DNA of 64,000 bases from Bacillota bacterium (lineage in GTDB: Bacteria; Bacillota; TC1), in NCBI GenBank assembly GCA_028683955.1, contig JAQUGR010000002.1, positions 124,001 to 188,000 on the forward strand. The letters are read 5' to 3'. The position numbers and the translations under genes are program-made. Below the pieces are notes generated by a model. The model ran no database searches. It had not been told where the DNA came from and saw nothing but the letters and a program-made list of their open reading frames with translations. Shown here in pieces: positions 15,503 through 25,470 of the stretch. How positions within the stretch are numbered: the stretch's first letter is position 1; every line of letters starts with the position of its first letter.

Positions 15503-15704
15503 ATAAATAATATACCAAATAATTATATTAAGTACAAGAAAATGAGAGTAATATAGATTTCTTTGGTAGTCGAGATATAATATTTTGGTTATTTTAATGC
15601 TAAATTTATAAAGAGATTTGATGGAACCTTTATAGTGAGGGTCTTTTCTACCCACTAATTATGATATAATATAACGAGATTTAAAGATTATGGGGAGTGT
15701 GATT

Positions 15705-16286
15705 ATGGATAATAAAGAAAGATTCTTACAAATATATAAAGAATTAATTACCAGAGAAGGTAGTGATAAATTGCTAGAATATCTGGAAAAATCAGATTTT
15801 TTTACAGCCCCAGCAAGTACTAGATTTCATGGATCATATCCAGGCGGCCTAGTAGAGCATAGTCTTAATGTTTACGATTGTCTAAAAGACTATATGGAAA
15901 GACCAAGAGTACAAGAAACTTATAATCTTAAAGCCGAACCTGAATCAATAGCCCTAGTAGCCTTATTGCATGATATTTGTAAGGTCAATTGCTATAGACC
16001 AGGAACAAGAAACGTCAAAGGAGCAGATGGAGTTTGGCAACAAGTACCATCTTACGACTATATAGATAATCTACCCTATGGACATGGAGAAAAATCAGTC
16101 TATATTATAAACGGCTTTATTAGATTAACAAGAGACGAAGCCTTTGCTATTAGATACCATATGGGATTTTCAGGAACAGAGGACAAAAGGATGATCGGTG
16201 ACAGCATGGAAAAATTCCCGCTAGCATTAGCATTAGTAACAGCAGATATGGAAGCAACCTTCTTTTTAGAAAAGAATAATAAATAA
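15705..16286 (+). CDS. HD-domain hydrolase
   Basis: Metal-dependent phosphohydrolase fold; substrate unknown. Start ATG 15705 with GGGGAG upstream; the frame is open five codons earlier without a ribosome site. The 193 residues carry the first His in VEHSLNVYDCL (about 50), HD in LLHDICKVN (about 90) and a later RYHMGFSG, an arrangement seen in short HD proteins annotated as hydrolases in Firmicutes. Single-gene unit ending in a terminator at 16362. Confidence 0.78.
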   Translation: MDNKERFLQIYKELITREGSDKLLEYLEKSDFFTAPASTRFHGSYPGGLVEHSLNVYDCLKDYMERPRVQETYNLKAEPESIALVALLHDICKVNCYRPGTRNVKGADGVWQQVPSYDYIDNLPYGHGEKSVYIINGFIRLTRDEAFAIRYHMGFSGTEDKRMIGDSMEKFPLALALVTADMEATFFLEKNNK

Positions 16287-16361
16287 TTAAGTACTGGAAA
16301 TTTAATATTTGTTTTAAAGAGTATTCTATCAATAGAAAACTTCTTAAATATATTTGGTCTA

Positions 16362-16402
16362 CAAACAAGGGGATGTTTAACTATCATTCCCTTGTTTGTT
16401 TT
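16362..16402 (+). terminator. Terminator after the HD gene
   Basis: CAAACAAGGG (16362-16371) pairs with CCCTTGTTTG (16389-16398), then T run. Confidence 0.75.
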
Positions 16403-16459
16403 CATATGATATGATGTAATGTAATAAATATCTTAGTTATCTTGAAAGGGTGATTATAA

Positions 16460-16990
16460 ATGAACATATGGCATGATATAGCAAAAGAAAGAATTAAAAG
16501 CACAGATTTTACTGCAGTTATAGAAATTCCAAAAGGAAGCAAAGCTAAATATGAACTAGATAAAGAAACAGGAATGCTAAGTTTAGACAGAGTTCTTTAT
16601 ACATCAACCCATTATCCTGCTAACTATGGCTTTATTCCTAGAACCTATGGTTTTGATAATGATCCACTTGATGTTTTAGTATTATGTTCAGAAGAAATAG
16701 TACCATTAACATTAGTTAGGTGCTATACAATTGGAGTAATTATAATGGAAGACCAAGGCTATAAGGATGAAAAAGTTATTGCCATCCCTTTTGGTGACCC
16801 TATGTTTAACTCTTATAAAGATATAAAAGAACTTCCTAAACATATTTTTGACGAGATGAGTCATTTCTTTACAGTCTACAAGATGCTTGAAGGTAAAGAA
16901 ACAGCCTTAATTGGAATAAAAGGTAATGAAGATGCCAAAAAATTAATTGATGAATGCATATTACACTATGAAGAACACTTTGATAAATAA
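16460..16990 (+). CDS. ppa: Inorganic pyrophosphatase, family I
   Basis: Hydrolyses pyrophosphate to phosphate in the cytoplasm. 176 residues with the family I signature DNDPLDVLVL (about 72-81), YGFIPRTYG before it and KDIKELP after it. The length equals bacterial family I enzymes. GAAAGGGTG ribosome site. Family I enzymes are classic fluoride targets, which gives the nearby fluoride exporter a possible link, although they are not in one operon. Confidence 0.95.
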   Translation: MNIWHDIAKERIKSTDFTAVIEIPKGSKAKYELDKETGMLSLDRVLYTSTHYPANYGFIPRTYGFDNDPLDVLVLCSEEIVPLTLVRCYTIGVIIMEDQGYKDEKVIAIPFGDPMFNSYKDIKELPKHIFDEMSHFFTVYKMLEGKETALIGIKGNEDAKKLIDECILHYEEHFDK

Positions 16991-17118
16991 TGATATATGT
17001 TGCAGAGGATAGTATAAAAAGATTTGATAATATAATATGATTTACTTATTGAAGAAAAGTGTTACTCCTTGCTATACTTAGATGGAAAAGATAAGCATAA
17101 AGAAGGAGTGAGCATAAA

Positions 17119-17718
17119 ATGAAAAAAATCTTAAGTACAAAAGTTCTAATTTTAATCGCAGTTGGTGTTGTTTTTAACATAGTATTATCAATGCTTGGTA
17201 ATACAGTCGGTGGAGGAGTATTATTCCTAGATACAGTTGGAACAATATTCATTGCTGCATTTTTAGGACCTATTCCTGGAATCTTGACTGGTGTATTAAC
17301 TAACTTAATCAATGGAGTACTTGTTGGGCCAACAGAAATTCCATTCTTATTAGTAAATGGTGCTATTGGTCTAATAGTTGGTTTAATAGCCCAAAAACAA
17401 AAAAACTTCAATTTACCAATTGCTATAATAGTTGGGTTAATAATAGCTGTAGTGGCTCCATTAATTGGAACACCAATTGCTATCTTCCTATTTGGGGGAC
17501 TAACAGGTTCAGGTATGGATTTCATGATTATATGGTTAAAAACATCAGGACAAAACCTATTTTCAGCTGTATTTTTAACTAAAATAGTCAATAACCTTAT
17601 AGATAAAATTGGATCAAGTTTATTAGTATTTGCAGTACTTAAAGCACTACCATATTCAATAATCAAAGATTCTATTTTAGACAAAATGAAAGATGAAAAG
17701 AGTAAAAAAATTGGCTAA
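17119..17718 (+). CDS. ECF transporter S component (CD3073-like)
   Basis: Substrate-capture subunit of an energy-coupling-factor vitamin or nucleobase-type importer; the energising module is not in the window. 199 residues, about six helices, with GGGVLFLDTVGTIFIAAFLGP and TNLINGVLVGPTEIPF typical of S components. GAAGGAG before the ATG. Its last 26 bases overlap a TudS-type desulfidase gene; this pairing is known from clostridia (CD3073-CD3072) and suggests a sulfur-bearing, perhaps thio-nucleobase, substrate. Confidence 0.8.
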   Translation: MKKILSTKVLILIAVGVVFNIVLSMLGNTVGGGVLFLDTVGTIFIAAFLGPIPGILTGVLTNLINGVLVGPTEIPFLLVNGAIGLIVGLIAQKQKNFNLPIAIIVGLIIAVVAPLIGTPIAIFLFGGLTGSGMDFMIIWLKTSGQNLFSAVFLTKIVNNLIDKIGSSLLVFAVLKALPYSIIKDSILDKMKDEKSKKIG

Positions 17719-18232
17719 TATTGCTTTTATAAGTCATTGTTTATTAAATAATCTCTCAAAGGTAGAGTTTTTTGAAAATAAAAATAAAGAACTCATCACT
17801 TTTTTGTTGGAAAATAATATAGACTTGGTACAAATGCCTTGTCCAGAATATACCCTATACGGTGGCAGGAGATTTGGTCAAGTAAAAGAACAATATGACA
17901 CACCATTTTTCAGGAAGCATTGTAAAGAGATATCCATTTCTATAATGGAACAAATCGATGAGTATTTAAGAAATGGACACAAGGTTATTGGAGTACTAGC
18001 AATAAAAGGAAGCCCTACCTGTGGTTATTTACATACAGTATCTGGTCCATCATGGCAGGGAGAAATAAAAGACCAAGGAGACAAGCTTTTAAAAGATGCT
18101 CATCTAGTTGAAGGTTCGGGTGTATACATAGAAGAGTTATTTAAAAACCTAAATGACAAGGTTAGCATATTAGAAGTAGATGAGGCTAATATAGAAATAG
18201 TAAAAAAAGATATTCTTGAATTATTAAAATAA
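17693..18232 (+). CDS. TudS-related putative desulfidase (CD3072-like, DUF523-related)
   Basis: Predicted [4Fe-4S]-dependent enzyme that removes sulfur from thiolated compounds. 179 residues with the three cysteines expected as cluster ligands: SHCLLN (Cys16), MPCPEY (Cys50) and SPTCGY (Cys110); Cys77 is extra. It overlaps the ECF S-component gene by 26 bases, so uptake and desulfuration are probably coupled. The ribosome site is weak, fitting coupled translation. Followed by a strong terminator. Confidence 0.8.
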   Translation: MKRVKKLANIAFISHCLLNNLSKVEFFENKNKELITFLLENNIDLVQMPCPEYTLYGGRRFGQVKEQYDTPFFRKHCKEISISIMEQIDEYLRNGHKVIGVLAIKGSPTCGYLHTVSGPSWQGEIKDQGDKLLKDAHLVEGSGVYIEELFKNLNDKVSILEVDEANIEIVKKDILELLK

Positions 18233-18249
18233 GACATATATAAGTTGTT

Positions 18250-18282
18250 AAAAAACAGACATGTGATACATGTCTGTTTTTT
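18250..18282 (+). terminator. Terminator after the desulfidase gene
   Basis: AAAAAACAGACATGT (18250-18264) and ACATGTCTGTTTTTT (18268-18282) are perfect inverted arms around a 3-base loop. Confidence 0.9.
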
Positions 18283-18298
18283 ATATGAAAATTTAGTG

Positions 18299-18403
18299 TT
18301 GCAAGTTATACGATATATGATAGAATTATATAAAATGTACATTTTTTCAGTAAACTCCCAATTAAATACTATTTACACTAATATCGTATTTTTGTTCTTG
18401 CAA
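18299..18403 (+). promoter_or_regulatory. Long two-part inverted repeat upstream of the amino-acid permease
   Basis: TTGCAAG (18299-18305) matches CTTGCAA (18397-18403), and ATACGATAT (18308-18316) matches ATATCGTAT (18381-18389). Together they form a 16-bp stem with a small internal loop closing about 64 bases. The first arm could also be a -35 box (TTGCAA, then TAGAAT at 18321-18326). It may be a structured leader or an operator; I cannot tell which. Confidence 0.5.
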
Positions 18404-18469
18404 AACATAGTAGTAAGAATGACTATAAAAGACAGAATAGACCAAATATATTTATGAAAGGTGAGAACA

Positions 18470-19855
18470 ATGGAACAAGGATTAACTAAAAAGTACGGAT
18501 TGATAACCGCAATCGCAATGGTTGTTGGTATCGTAATCGGTAGTGGTGTTTTTTTCAAAGCAGAAAAAATACTAGTTGCTACCGGAGGAAATTTAACACT
18601 TGGTATCCTAGGCTGGATTATCGGTGGTGTAATCATGGTAGCCTGTGCTTATACTTTTGCTATAATGGCAACAAGATATGAGTATGTAAATGGCGTAGTT
18701 GACTATGCCGAAGCTACACTAGGAAAGACTTATGCTTATTATGTTGGTTGGTTTATGGCTCTTATTTATTATCCAACAATAACATCAGTATTAGCTTGGG
18801 TATCAGCAAGATTTACTGGAGTACTTCTAGGATGGGATATTGTAGGTCCAGAAACTATGGTACTTGCTGGATTCTTCCTAGTAGGCAGTTATGCTTTAAA
18901 TGCACTGTCACCAATTCTAGCTGGTAAGTTCCAAGTATCAGCAACTGTAATCAAACTAATTCCACTTGCACTAATGGCAGTTGTGGGAACTATTGTTGGC
19001 TTGACTAACGGAATGACAGCAATGAACTTTACAACAATTGTTACTAATGTAAATCCATGGACTGCAATTTTTACAGCAGTTGTAGCAACAGCATTTGCTT
19101 ATGAAGGTTGGATAATTGCAACAAGTATTAATGCAGAATTAAGAGATTCTAAGAAAAATCTGCCTAGAGCTTTAGTTCTTGGATCTTTCATAATTATAGC
19201 TGTATACATACTTTACTACATAGGATTAGCTGGAGCAGTTTCAAATGAAGTAATGATGGCCGGAGGACAAGAAGGAGCGAGAATCGCTTTCTCCACAATT
19301 TTCACTAACATTGGTGGAACTCTGCTATTTGTATTTATTATTATCTCTTGCCTAGGAACATTGAATGGTCTAATGTTAGGTTGTGTAAGAGGAATGTACT
19401 CAATAGCAGTAAGAAACGAAGGACCTAAAGTTGAAGTTATGAGCGAAATAGACAAAGCTACTAACATGCCAAACAACTCAGCAATTTTCGGCTTATTATT
19501 AAGCGCTGCATGGTTAGTATATTTTTATGGTGCAAATCTAACAGCACCTTGGTTTGGAACATTAGGTATTTTGAATTTCAATTTTGACTCTTCTGAAATA
19601 CCGATTGTAACAATCTATGCTCTATACATCCCAATTTTCTTGGGAATGATGATGAAAGAAAAAGATCTTTCAAACTGGAAACGTTTTATAGTTCCAGCAT
19701 TAGCTATTTTAGGCTGTATCTTCATGGTTGTTGCCGCTGTGTTCTCACACGGTATAGAAAGAGTATTAGGATACTTAGTTATTTTTGGAGTAATAATGAT
19801 AATTGGAGTATTCTTAAAAGGAAACAAAGGTAAATCAGTTATTAAAAACAAATAA
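18470..19855 (+). CDS. APC superfamily amino-acid permease
   Basis: Secondary transporter for an amino acid or amine. Start ATG 18470 after AAAGGTGAG; an in-frame GTG lies within that ribosome site. 461 residues, about twelve helices, with the APC helix-1 motif VVGIVIGSGVFF near 17-28 and FAYEGWIIATSINAELRDSKKNLPRAL in the middle. Substrate not predictable. Own terminator; upstream inverted repeat suggests regulation. Confidence 0.88.
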   Translation: MEQGLTKKYGLITAIAMVVGIVIGSGVFFKAEKILVATGGNLTLGILGWIIGGVIMVACAYTFAIMATRYEYVNGVVDYAEATLGKTYAYYVGWFMALIYYPTITSVLAWVSARFTGVLLGWDIVGPETMVLAGFFLVGSYALNALSPILAGKFQVSATVIKLIPLALMAVVGTIVGLTNGMTAMNFTTIVTNVNPWTAIFTAVVATAFAYEGWIIATSINAELRDSKKNLPRALVLGSFIIIAVYILYYIGLAGAVSNEVMMAGGQEGARIAFSTIFTNIGGTLLFVFIIISCLGTLNGLMLGCVRGMYSIAVRNEGPKVEVMSEIDKATNMPNNSAIFGLLLSAAWLVYFYGANLTAPWFGTLGILNFNFDSSEIPIVTIYALYIPIFLGMMMKEKDLSNWKRFIVPALAILGCIFMVVAAVFSHGIERVLGYLVIFGVIMIIGVFLKGNKGKSVIKNK

Positions 19856-19882
19856 TATATTATATTAATTAATCATGATAAA

Positions 19883-19919
19883 GTACACTCTCTAATAATA
19901 TAGGGAGTGTGCTTTTTTA
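19883..19919 (+). terminator. Terminator after the permease gene
   Basis: ACACTCTCTA (19885-19894) pairs with TAGGGAGTGT (19901-19910), then a T run. Confidence 0.85.
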
Positions 19920-19921
19920 TA

Positions 19922-19953
19922 ATAGTTAATTAAGATATATCTTAATTAACTAT
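19922..19953. promoter_or_regulatory. Perfect 32-bp palindrome over the -35 region of tilS
   Basis: The 32 bases centred between 19937 and 19938 are fully self-complementary (half-site ATAGTTAATTAAGATA). It lies directly before TATAAT (19958-19963) and covers the -35 region of the tilS promoter. No T run follows, so it is an operator candidate and not a terminator. Confidence 0.7.
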
Positions 19954-19971
19954 ATGATATAATGAAGTTGT

Positions 19972-21363
19972 ATGAATAAGAAAAGAGTGGTGAATTTGGA
20001 AGATATTTTTTTAAAAAATATAAGGGAAAAAATAGAGATTAAACCTGGCTACAAGATACTTGTAGCAGTATCAGGTGGAATGGACTCTGTTCTATTACTG
20101 TATCTATTAAATAAATATAGCCAAGAATTAGGAATCAATATAGAAGCAGCCCATGTTAATCATATGTTAAGAGGAAAAGACAGTGACAAAGACCAAGAAT
20201 ATGTTAGAGAATTATGTGATAAGTGGTCCATACCTTTCCATACTATTAAGATAGATGTTAAAAAAATATCTAAAAAAAATAAATGGTCACTTGAAGAAGG
20301 AGCTAGAAAACTAAGATACGATTATTTAAATAACATTAAGGGAAAGTATGGTTGTAATAAAATTGCCGTTGCTCATCATCAAAAAGATCAAGCCGAAACT
20401 ATTTTGATGCATTTAATTAGAGGTACTGGAGCAGAAGGCTTAAGAGGGATGTTTTTTGAAAAGGATGATATTGTCAGACCTTTACTTAATATCACTAGAG
20501 AAGATATAGAAAAGAAAATAAATGAAATAAAACTTGAATATAGAACTGATAAAAGCAATCTCCAAACTAAACACACCAGAAACAAGATCAGATTAAAACT
20601 TCTTCCTATATTAAAGAAGTATAATCCTCAAATAGAGAATAATTTAGTAAAGACAGGTGAAATAATTGGTGAAGATAATAGCTTTATCCAATCTGAAGTA
20701 GATAAATTCTATAAGTTATTAATAGAAAGAAAAGATCAATATATTATTTTTAATAAAAAAGTTATTGAACTGCACCCTGCTATTAGAAGAAGATTGATAA
20801 TTGAAGCCTATAAGGATTTAACACATAAGTATTTAGAATATAAATATGTTATAAAAGCAGATGACTATCTAGAAAATACATATGATAAGAAACTTGGGCT
20901 GCCAAATGATGTTAAATTATATTTTAAGAATAACGAAATATTACTTGATAGAAGAACTAATATAATAGATATAATGGATTTTGAAACTATAATAGATAAA
21001 CCAGGCCAATATGAAATTGCTGATAAAGTCTTAAAACTTGAGATCATAACAGAAAAGTTAGAGAAAGCTATATACAATAATAGAAGTGAGAGCGAAGGTT
21101 ATGTTGATTTTAACAATTTATCTTGGCCACTTCTGGTAAGAAACAGAAAAGCTGGAGACATATTTTATGTTATGGGTGACAAAACTGGTCGAAAATTAAA
21201 AAAGTTGTTTATTGAAAAGAAGATTGATAGAGAAAATAGAGATAAATTACCTTTAATTTTTACAGAAAATGGTGAGTTAGTGTTCATTCCAGGGCTTGGT
21301 GTTAGTGAATTAGCTAAAATAAATGACAATACAGAAATAATTTTGCATTTTTCTTATAGATAA
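19972..21363 (+). CDS. tilS: tRNA(Ile)-lysidine synthase
   Basis: Modifies the CAU anticodon of tRNA-Ile2 to lysidine, so it reads AUA. 463 residues with PP-loop SGGMDS at 34-39, the TilS N-terminal domain with RGTGAEGLRGM, and C-terminal domain (RKAGDIF, GRKLKKLFIEKKI). TATAAT at 19958-19963 would place the transcript start almost on this ATG. A TTG at 19996, after a weak AGAGTGGTG, may be the true start and would shorten the protein by eight residues. In Bacillus hprT lies between tilS and ftsH; it is missing here. Confidence 0.94.
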   Translation: MNKKRVVNLEDIFLKNIREKIEIKPGYKILVAVSGGMDSVLLLYLLNKYSQELGINIEAAHVNHMLRGKDSDKDQEYVRELCDKWSIPFHTIKIDVKKISKKNKWSLEEGARKLRYDYLNNIKGKYGCNKIAVAHHQKDQAETILMHLIRGTGAEGLRGMFFEKDDIVRPLLNITREDIEKKINEIKLEYRTDKSNLQTKHTRNKIRLKLLPILKKYNPQIENNLVKTGEIIGEDNSFIQSEVDKFYKLLIERKDQYIIFNKKVIELHPAIRRRLIIEAYKDLTHKYLEYKYVIKADDYLENTYDKKLGLPNDVKLYFKNNEILLDRRTNIIDIMDFETIIDKPGQYEIADKVLKLEIITEKLEKAIYNNRSESEGYVDFNNLSWPLLVRNRKAGDIFYVMGDKTGRKLKKLFIEKKIDRENRDKLPLIFTENGELVFIPGLGVSELAKINDNTEIILHFSYR

Positions 21364-21433
21364 AATTGTATTGAAATTGCAGATATGGTAAAATGATATA
21401 TGTAGTTTTATGCGCTGAAAAGGAGATAATAAT

Positions 21434-23245
21434 TTGAAAGAGAATATTAAGAGAATAATAATAGGTATGGCTATTGCTGGTTTAATACTTTTATCCTTCA
21501 TTTTTTATAATGGAGATAATACACAAGAAGTTAAAAGTAGCTTTTTAGAATTCACCCAGATGGCTGATCGTGGAGAAATTGATGCTGCTAAGGTAGATGT
21601 AATAGATAATAGTAGAGTAGTAGTTACTTGGCAAACAAATAAGGATAGCACAAAAACCTATACCTTTGAAGATAATGTTAATTTAATAAGCGATTCTATA
21701 AATCTAGTTGCAAAAACAGCCAACATTGCCCTTACTACTACTAGTAATAGTAGTGTTAATGCTTTTGATATTATAAATATTGTTTTAATTGGAGGAGTTT
21801 TTGTATTCTTCTTGTTTATGATATTTAATAAAAATGGTGGTGGTGCTGGTGGAGCTATGCAATTTGGCAAGAGTAAAGCCAAATTAGCTAGTGAAGATGT
21901 TATTACTAAAACAACATTTAAAGATGTTGCTGGTATAGATGAAGTTAAGGAAGAATTACAAGAGGTTATTGATTTCTTGAAAAGTCCTGATAAATTTACT
22001 AGATTTGGTGCTAAGATACCTAAAGGTGTATTACTTTCAGGAGCACCTGGTACAGGTAAGACTTTGGTAGCTAAAGCAGTTGCTGGAGAAGCAAATGTAC
22101 CATTTTATTCAATCAGTGGTTCAGAATTTGTGGAACTATATGTTGGTGTGGGTGCTTCAAGAGTAAGAGATTTATTTGATAGAGCTAAAAAGACATCACC
22201 ATGTATTGTATTTATAGATGAAATTGATGCTGTAGGTCGTCAAAGAGGTGCAGGTGTTGGTGGTGGACATGATGAAAGAGAACAAACCTTAAATCAACTT
22301 TTAGTTGAGATGGATGGTTTTATAAATAATGAAGCAATAATTGTTATGGCTGCTACAAATAGGCCTGATATCCTGGATTCAGCCCTACTAAGACCAGGTA
22401 GATTTGACAGACAAATTGTTATTTCAGCTCCAGATGTTAAAGGTAGAGAAGAAATATTAAAAATACATAGTAAAAACAAACCATTGGCTGATGATGTAGA
22501 TTTAAGTATTATAGCTAAAAGAACTCCTGGATTTAATGGTGCTGATTTAGCTAATATTATCAATGAAGCAGCTTTACTAGCTGTAAGAAAAAATGAATTA
22601 AAAATATCAATGCAAAGTGTTGAACAAGCTATTGAAAGAGAAATAGCTGGACCTGAAAAGAAAAGTAAAGTGATGAATGACAAGGAAAGAAAACTTGTAG
22701 CTTTTCATGAAACAGGTCATGCAGTAACTAGTTATTATCTGGATAATACTGATCCAGTACATAAAATATCTATTATTCCTAGAGGTTTAGCTGGTGGTTA
22801 TACCATTTCTTTACCTGATGAGGATAAGAATTACATTACTAAAAAAGATATGCTTGATAGTGTTTGTTTGCTATTAGGTGGTAGAATTTCAGAAGAGTTA
22901 GAGCTTGGTGATATTAGCACAGGTGCATCTAATGATTTGGAAAGAGCATCATCTATTATTAGAGCTATGATTACTGTATATGGCATGACTGATGAACTAG
23001 GTGCATTAACTTATGGACATAAGTCTGGTGAAGTATTCCTTGGTAGGGATTTTGTTAAAGAAAAAAACTACTCTGAGGAAATTGCAGCTAAAATTGATAA
23101 TACATCTAAGATGTATATGGATATGTGCTATGAAAGAACTAAAACAATTCTGATGGCGCATAGAGACAAATTAACCAAGGTAGCCGAAAAATTAATGGAG
23201 CAAGAAGTATTAAGTAGAGATGAATTTGAGGCTTTGATGGAATAA
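21434..23245 (+). CDS. ftsH: ATP-dependent zinc metalloprotease FtsH
   Basis: Membrane-bound AAA+ protease that degrades misfolded membrane and regulatory proteins. TTG start with AAGGAG upstream. The 603 residues have membrane helices near 8-25 and 113-131, Walker A GAPGTGKT near 200, Walker [12 protein letters not shown], and second region RPGRFDR. The protease site HETGH (HExxH) lies near 415. Full length for Gram-positive FtsH. It ends the mfd-ftsH backbone and is followed after 22 bases by ndk. Confidence 0.97.
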   Translation: MKENIKRIIIGMAIAGLILLSFIFYNGDNTQEVKSSFLEFTQMADRGEIDAAKVDVIDNSRVVVTWQTNKDSTKTYTFEDNVNLISDSINLVAKTANIALTTTSNSSVNAFDIINIVLIGGVFVFFLFMIFNKNGGGAGGAMQFGKSKAKLASEDVITKTTFKDVAGIDEVKEELQEVIDFLKSPDKFTRFGAKIPKGVLLSGAPGTGKTLVAKAVAGEANVPFYSISGSEFVELYVGVGASRVRDLFDRAKKTSPCIVFIDEIDAVGRQRGAGVGGGHDEREQTLNQLLVEMDGFINNEAIIVMAATNRPDILDSALLRPGRFDRQIVISAPDVKGREEILKIHSKNKPLADDVDLSIIAKRTPGFNGADLANIINEAALLAVRKNELKISMQSVEQAIEREIAGPEKKSKVMNDKERKLVAFHETGHAVTSYYLDNTDPVHKISIIPRGLAGGYTISLPDEDKNYITKKDMLDSVCLLLGGRISEELELGDISTGASNDLERASSIIRAMITVYGMTDELGALTYGHKSGEVFLGRDFVKEKNYSEEIAAKIDNTSKMYMDMCYERTKTILMAHRDKLTKVAEKLMEQEVLSRDEFEALME

Positions 23246-23267
23246 ACTTTTAAGAAAGGAAGATAGC

Positions 23268-23687
23268 ATGGAAAAAACATTTGTAATGTTGAAATCTGAT
23301 GGATTAAAAAGAGGTTTGCTAGGCGAAGTTCTTAGTCGTATTGAGAAAAAGGGCTACAAAGTATTAGCGCTTAAAATTCAAAATTTGACAAAAGAGCAAT
23401 TAGATAAACACTACTATGAGCATTTAGACAGACCGTATTTTCCGTCTTTAGTTGAGTATTTAACTTCTGGTCCTGTTGTTCACATGGTTATTGGAGGAGA
23501 TAACGTGATTTCAGGTATTCGTAAGTTAAATGGAGCTACAGACCCAGAGAAAGCAGAAATGGGAAGTATAAGAGGTGACTTAGCTGTTAATATGACTAAG
23601 AACCTAATACACGCATCTGATTCTTTAGAAAATGCTGAAAGAGAAATTAGTCTCTATTTCAGTGATGATGAAATCGTTCAAAATTAA
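23268..23687 (+). CDS. ndk: Nucleoside diphosphate kinase
   Basis: Transfers the gamma-phosphate between nucleoside triphosphates. 139 residues, standard length, with the active site NLIHASDSLENAEREI; the phosphorylated histidine is in IHASD. MEKTFVMLKSDGLKRG is the family N-terminus. GAAAGGAAG ribosome site. It lies between ftsH and fhs in the same direction with short gaps, so they are probably cotranscribed. Confidence 0.97.
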   Translation: MEKTFVMLKSDGLKRGLLGEVLSRIEKKGYKVLALKIQNLTKEQLDKHYYEHLDRPYFPSLVEYLTSGPVVHMVIGGDNVISGIRKLNGATDPEKAEMGSIRGDLAVNMTKNLIHASDSLENAEREISLYFSDDEIVQN

Positions 23688-23710
23688 TTTAATATAAAGG
23701 AGAGTACAAA

Positions 23711-25387
23711 ATGAGTTTTAAAAGTGACATTGAAATCGCTCAAGAAGCGGAGAAAAATCCTATAATTAATGTAGCTAAGAAATTAGGCCTTAGCGATGAG
23801 GATTTAGAGTTTTATGGTAAATATAAAGCTAAAATCTCTATGGAAACAGTTAAAAGATTAAGAAAAGAAAAAGATGGTAATCTGATTCTTGTAACTGCTA
23901 TTAGCCCAACACCAGCTGGTGAAGGTAAAACAACTACATCTGTTGGTTTAGCCGATGGCCTTGCTAAAATTGGTAAAAAAGTTATGGTTTGTTTAAGAGA
24001 GCCATCTCTTGGACCTAGTTTTGGTGTTAAAGGTGGAGCAGCAGGTGGAGGATATGCACAAGTAGTTCCTATGGATGATATTAATCTACACTTTACTGGT
24101 GACTTACATGCTATCACTTATGCACACAATTTATTGGCTGCTATGATTGATAACAGTATTCAACAAGGTAACCCATTAAACATCGACCCAAGAACAATCG
24201 TTTTCCGTCGTGTTATCGACTTAAACGACAGATCTCTAAGAGATATCGTTATTGGCTTAGGTGGAAAAGCTAATGGAGTTCCTCGTGAAAATGGTTTTGA
24301 CATTACTGTTGCTTCTGAAGTTATGGCTATTTTGTGCCTAGCTGATGATTTAATGGATATGAAAGAGCGTTTTTCAAGAATAGTAATTGGTTACACATAT
24401 GATAAAAAACCTGTAACTGCTGCTGACTTAAAAGCTCAAGGTGCTATGGCTTTATTGATGAAAGATGCAATTAAACCAAACCTTGTTCAAACTTTAGAAA
24501 ATACACCTGCGTTTATACATGGTGGACCTTTTGCTAATATTGCTCACGGTTGTAACAGTGTTAATGCTACTAAAACAGCTATGAAATTAGCTGACTATAC
24601 AGTAACTGAAGCTGGCTTTGGTGCAGACCTTGGAGCTGAGAAGTTCTTTGATTTAAAATGTAGATTTGCTGGACTTAAGCCTGCAGTAACAGTTATTGTT
24701 GCTACAGTTCGTGCTCTTAAAATGCATGGTGGTGTAGCTAAAGCTGATCTTGCTGAAGAAAATCTAGAAGCAGTTTCTAAAGGTTTTGCTAACTTGGAAA
24801 AACACATTGAAAACGTAGGTAAATTTGGTGTTCCAGTTATTGTTGCTATCAATGCATTCCCACTTGACACTAAAGCTGAATTAGATTTAGTTGAAAAGAA
24901 CTGTAATGCTTTAGGCGTTGAAGTTTCTTTATCAGAAGTTTGGGCTAAAGGCGGAGAAGGCGGAAGAGACTTGGCTGAGAAAGTTGTTAAAACTATCGAA
25001 TCTAAAGAATCTAACTTTAAAGTACTTTATGACACAAAATTACCTATTAAAGAAAAAGCTAACATAATTGCTCAACAAATTTATGGAGCAGATAAAGTTG
25101 TATTTACATCTGCTGCTGAAAAAACAATTAAGCAATTAACTGATCTTGGTTATGGCGAATTGCCAATTTGTATGGCTAAGACTCAATATTCATTTACAGA
25201 TGATCAAACTAAATTAGGACGTCCTACTGGTTTTGATATTACTATTACAGAAATTAGATTATCAGCAGGTGCTGGTTTCCTAGTTTGTCTAACTGGTAGT
25301 ATTATGACTATGCCTGGTCTTCCTAAAGTTCCTTCAGCTTGTAACATCGATATCGATGATGAAGGTGTTATCACAGGCTTATTCTAG
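23711..25387 (+). CDS. fhs: Formate-tetrahydrofolate ligase
   Basis: Makes 10-formyl-THF from formate, THF and ATP; used for purine synthesis, and in anaerobes for reductive or oxidative one-carbon flow. 558 residues, full length. ATP site [17 protein letters not shown] at about 62-78, [14 protein letters not shown], and [21 protein letters not shown] near the end. AAAGGAG ribosome site. Codon use is that of a highly expressed gene. Last gene of the ftsH-ndk-fhs run, closed by a perfect palindromic terminator. Confidence 0.98.
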   Translation: MSFKSDIEIAQEAEKNPIINVAKKLGLSDEDLEFYGKYKAKISMETVKRLRKEKDGNLILVTAISPTPAGEGKTTTSVGLADGLAKIGKKVMVCLREPSLGPSFGVKGGAAGGGYAQVVPMDDINLHFTGDLHAITYAHNLLAAMIDNSIQQGNPLNIDPRTIVFRRVIDLNDRSLRDIVIGLGGKANGVPRENGFDITVASEVMAILCLADDLMDMKERFSRIVIGYTYDKKPVTAADLKAQGAMALLMKDAIKPNLVQTLENTPAFIHGGPFANIAHGCNSVNATKTAMKLADYTVTEAGFGADLGAEKFFDLKCRFAGLKPAVTVIVATVRALKMHGGVAKADLAEENLEAVSKGFANLEKHIENVGKFGVPVIVAINAFPLDTKAELDLVEKNCNALGVEVSLSEVWAKGGEGGRDLAEKVVKTIESKESNFKVLYDTKLPIKEKANIIAQQIYGADKVVFTSAAEKTIKQLTDLGYGELPICMAKTQYSFTDDQTKLGRPTGFDITITEIRLSAGAGFLVCLTGSIMTMPGLPKVPSACNIDIDDEGVITGLF

Positions 25388-25417
25388 GACATTATAGGAA
25401 TATAAAAGTTTTGAGAT

Positions 25418-25453
25418 AAAAAAATAGCGATACAATTGTATCGCTATTTTTAT
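25418..25453. terminator. Bidirectional terminator between fhs and the GH25 gene
   Basis: 25421-25450 is a perfect 30-base palindrome (half AAAATAGCGATACAA) flanked by A and T runs, so it can end both convergent genes. Confidence 0.9.
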
Positions 25454-25470
25454 TTTAATAATTAAGTAAC

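Noticed and set aside
18233-18469. T-box or lysine riboswitch before the amino-acid permease
   Set aside because: No T-box sequence (TGGNACCGCG) or lysine-switch core is present; only the inverted repeat was kept as a finding.
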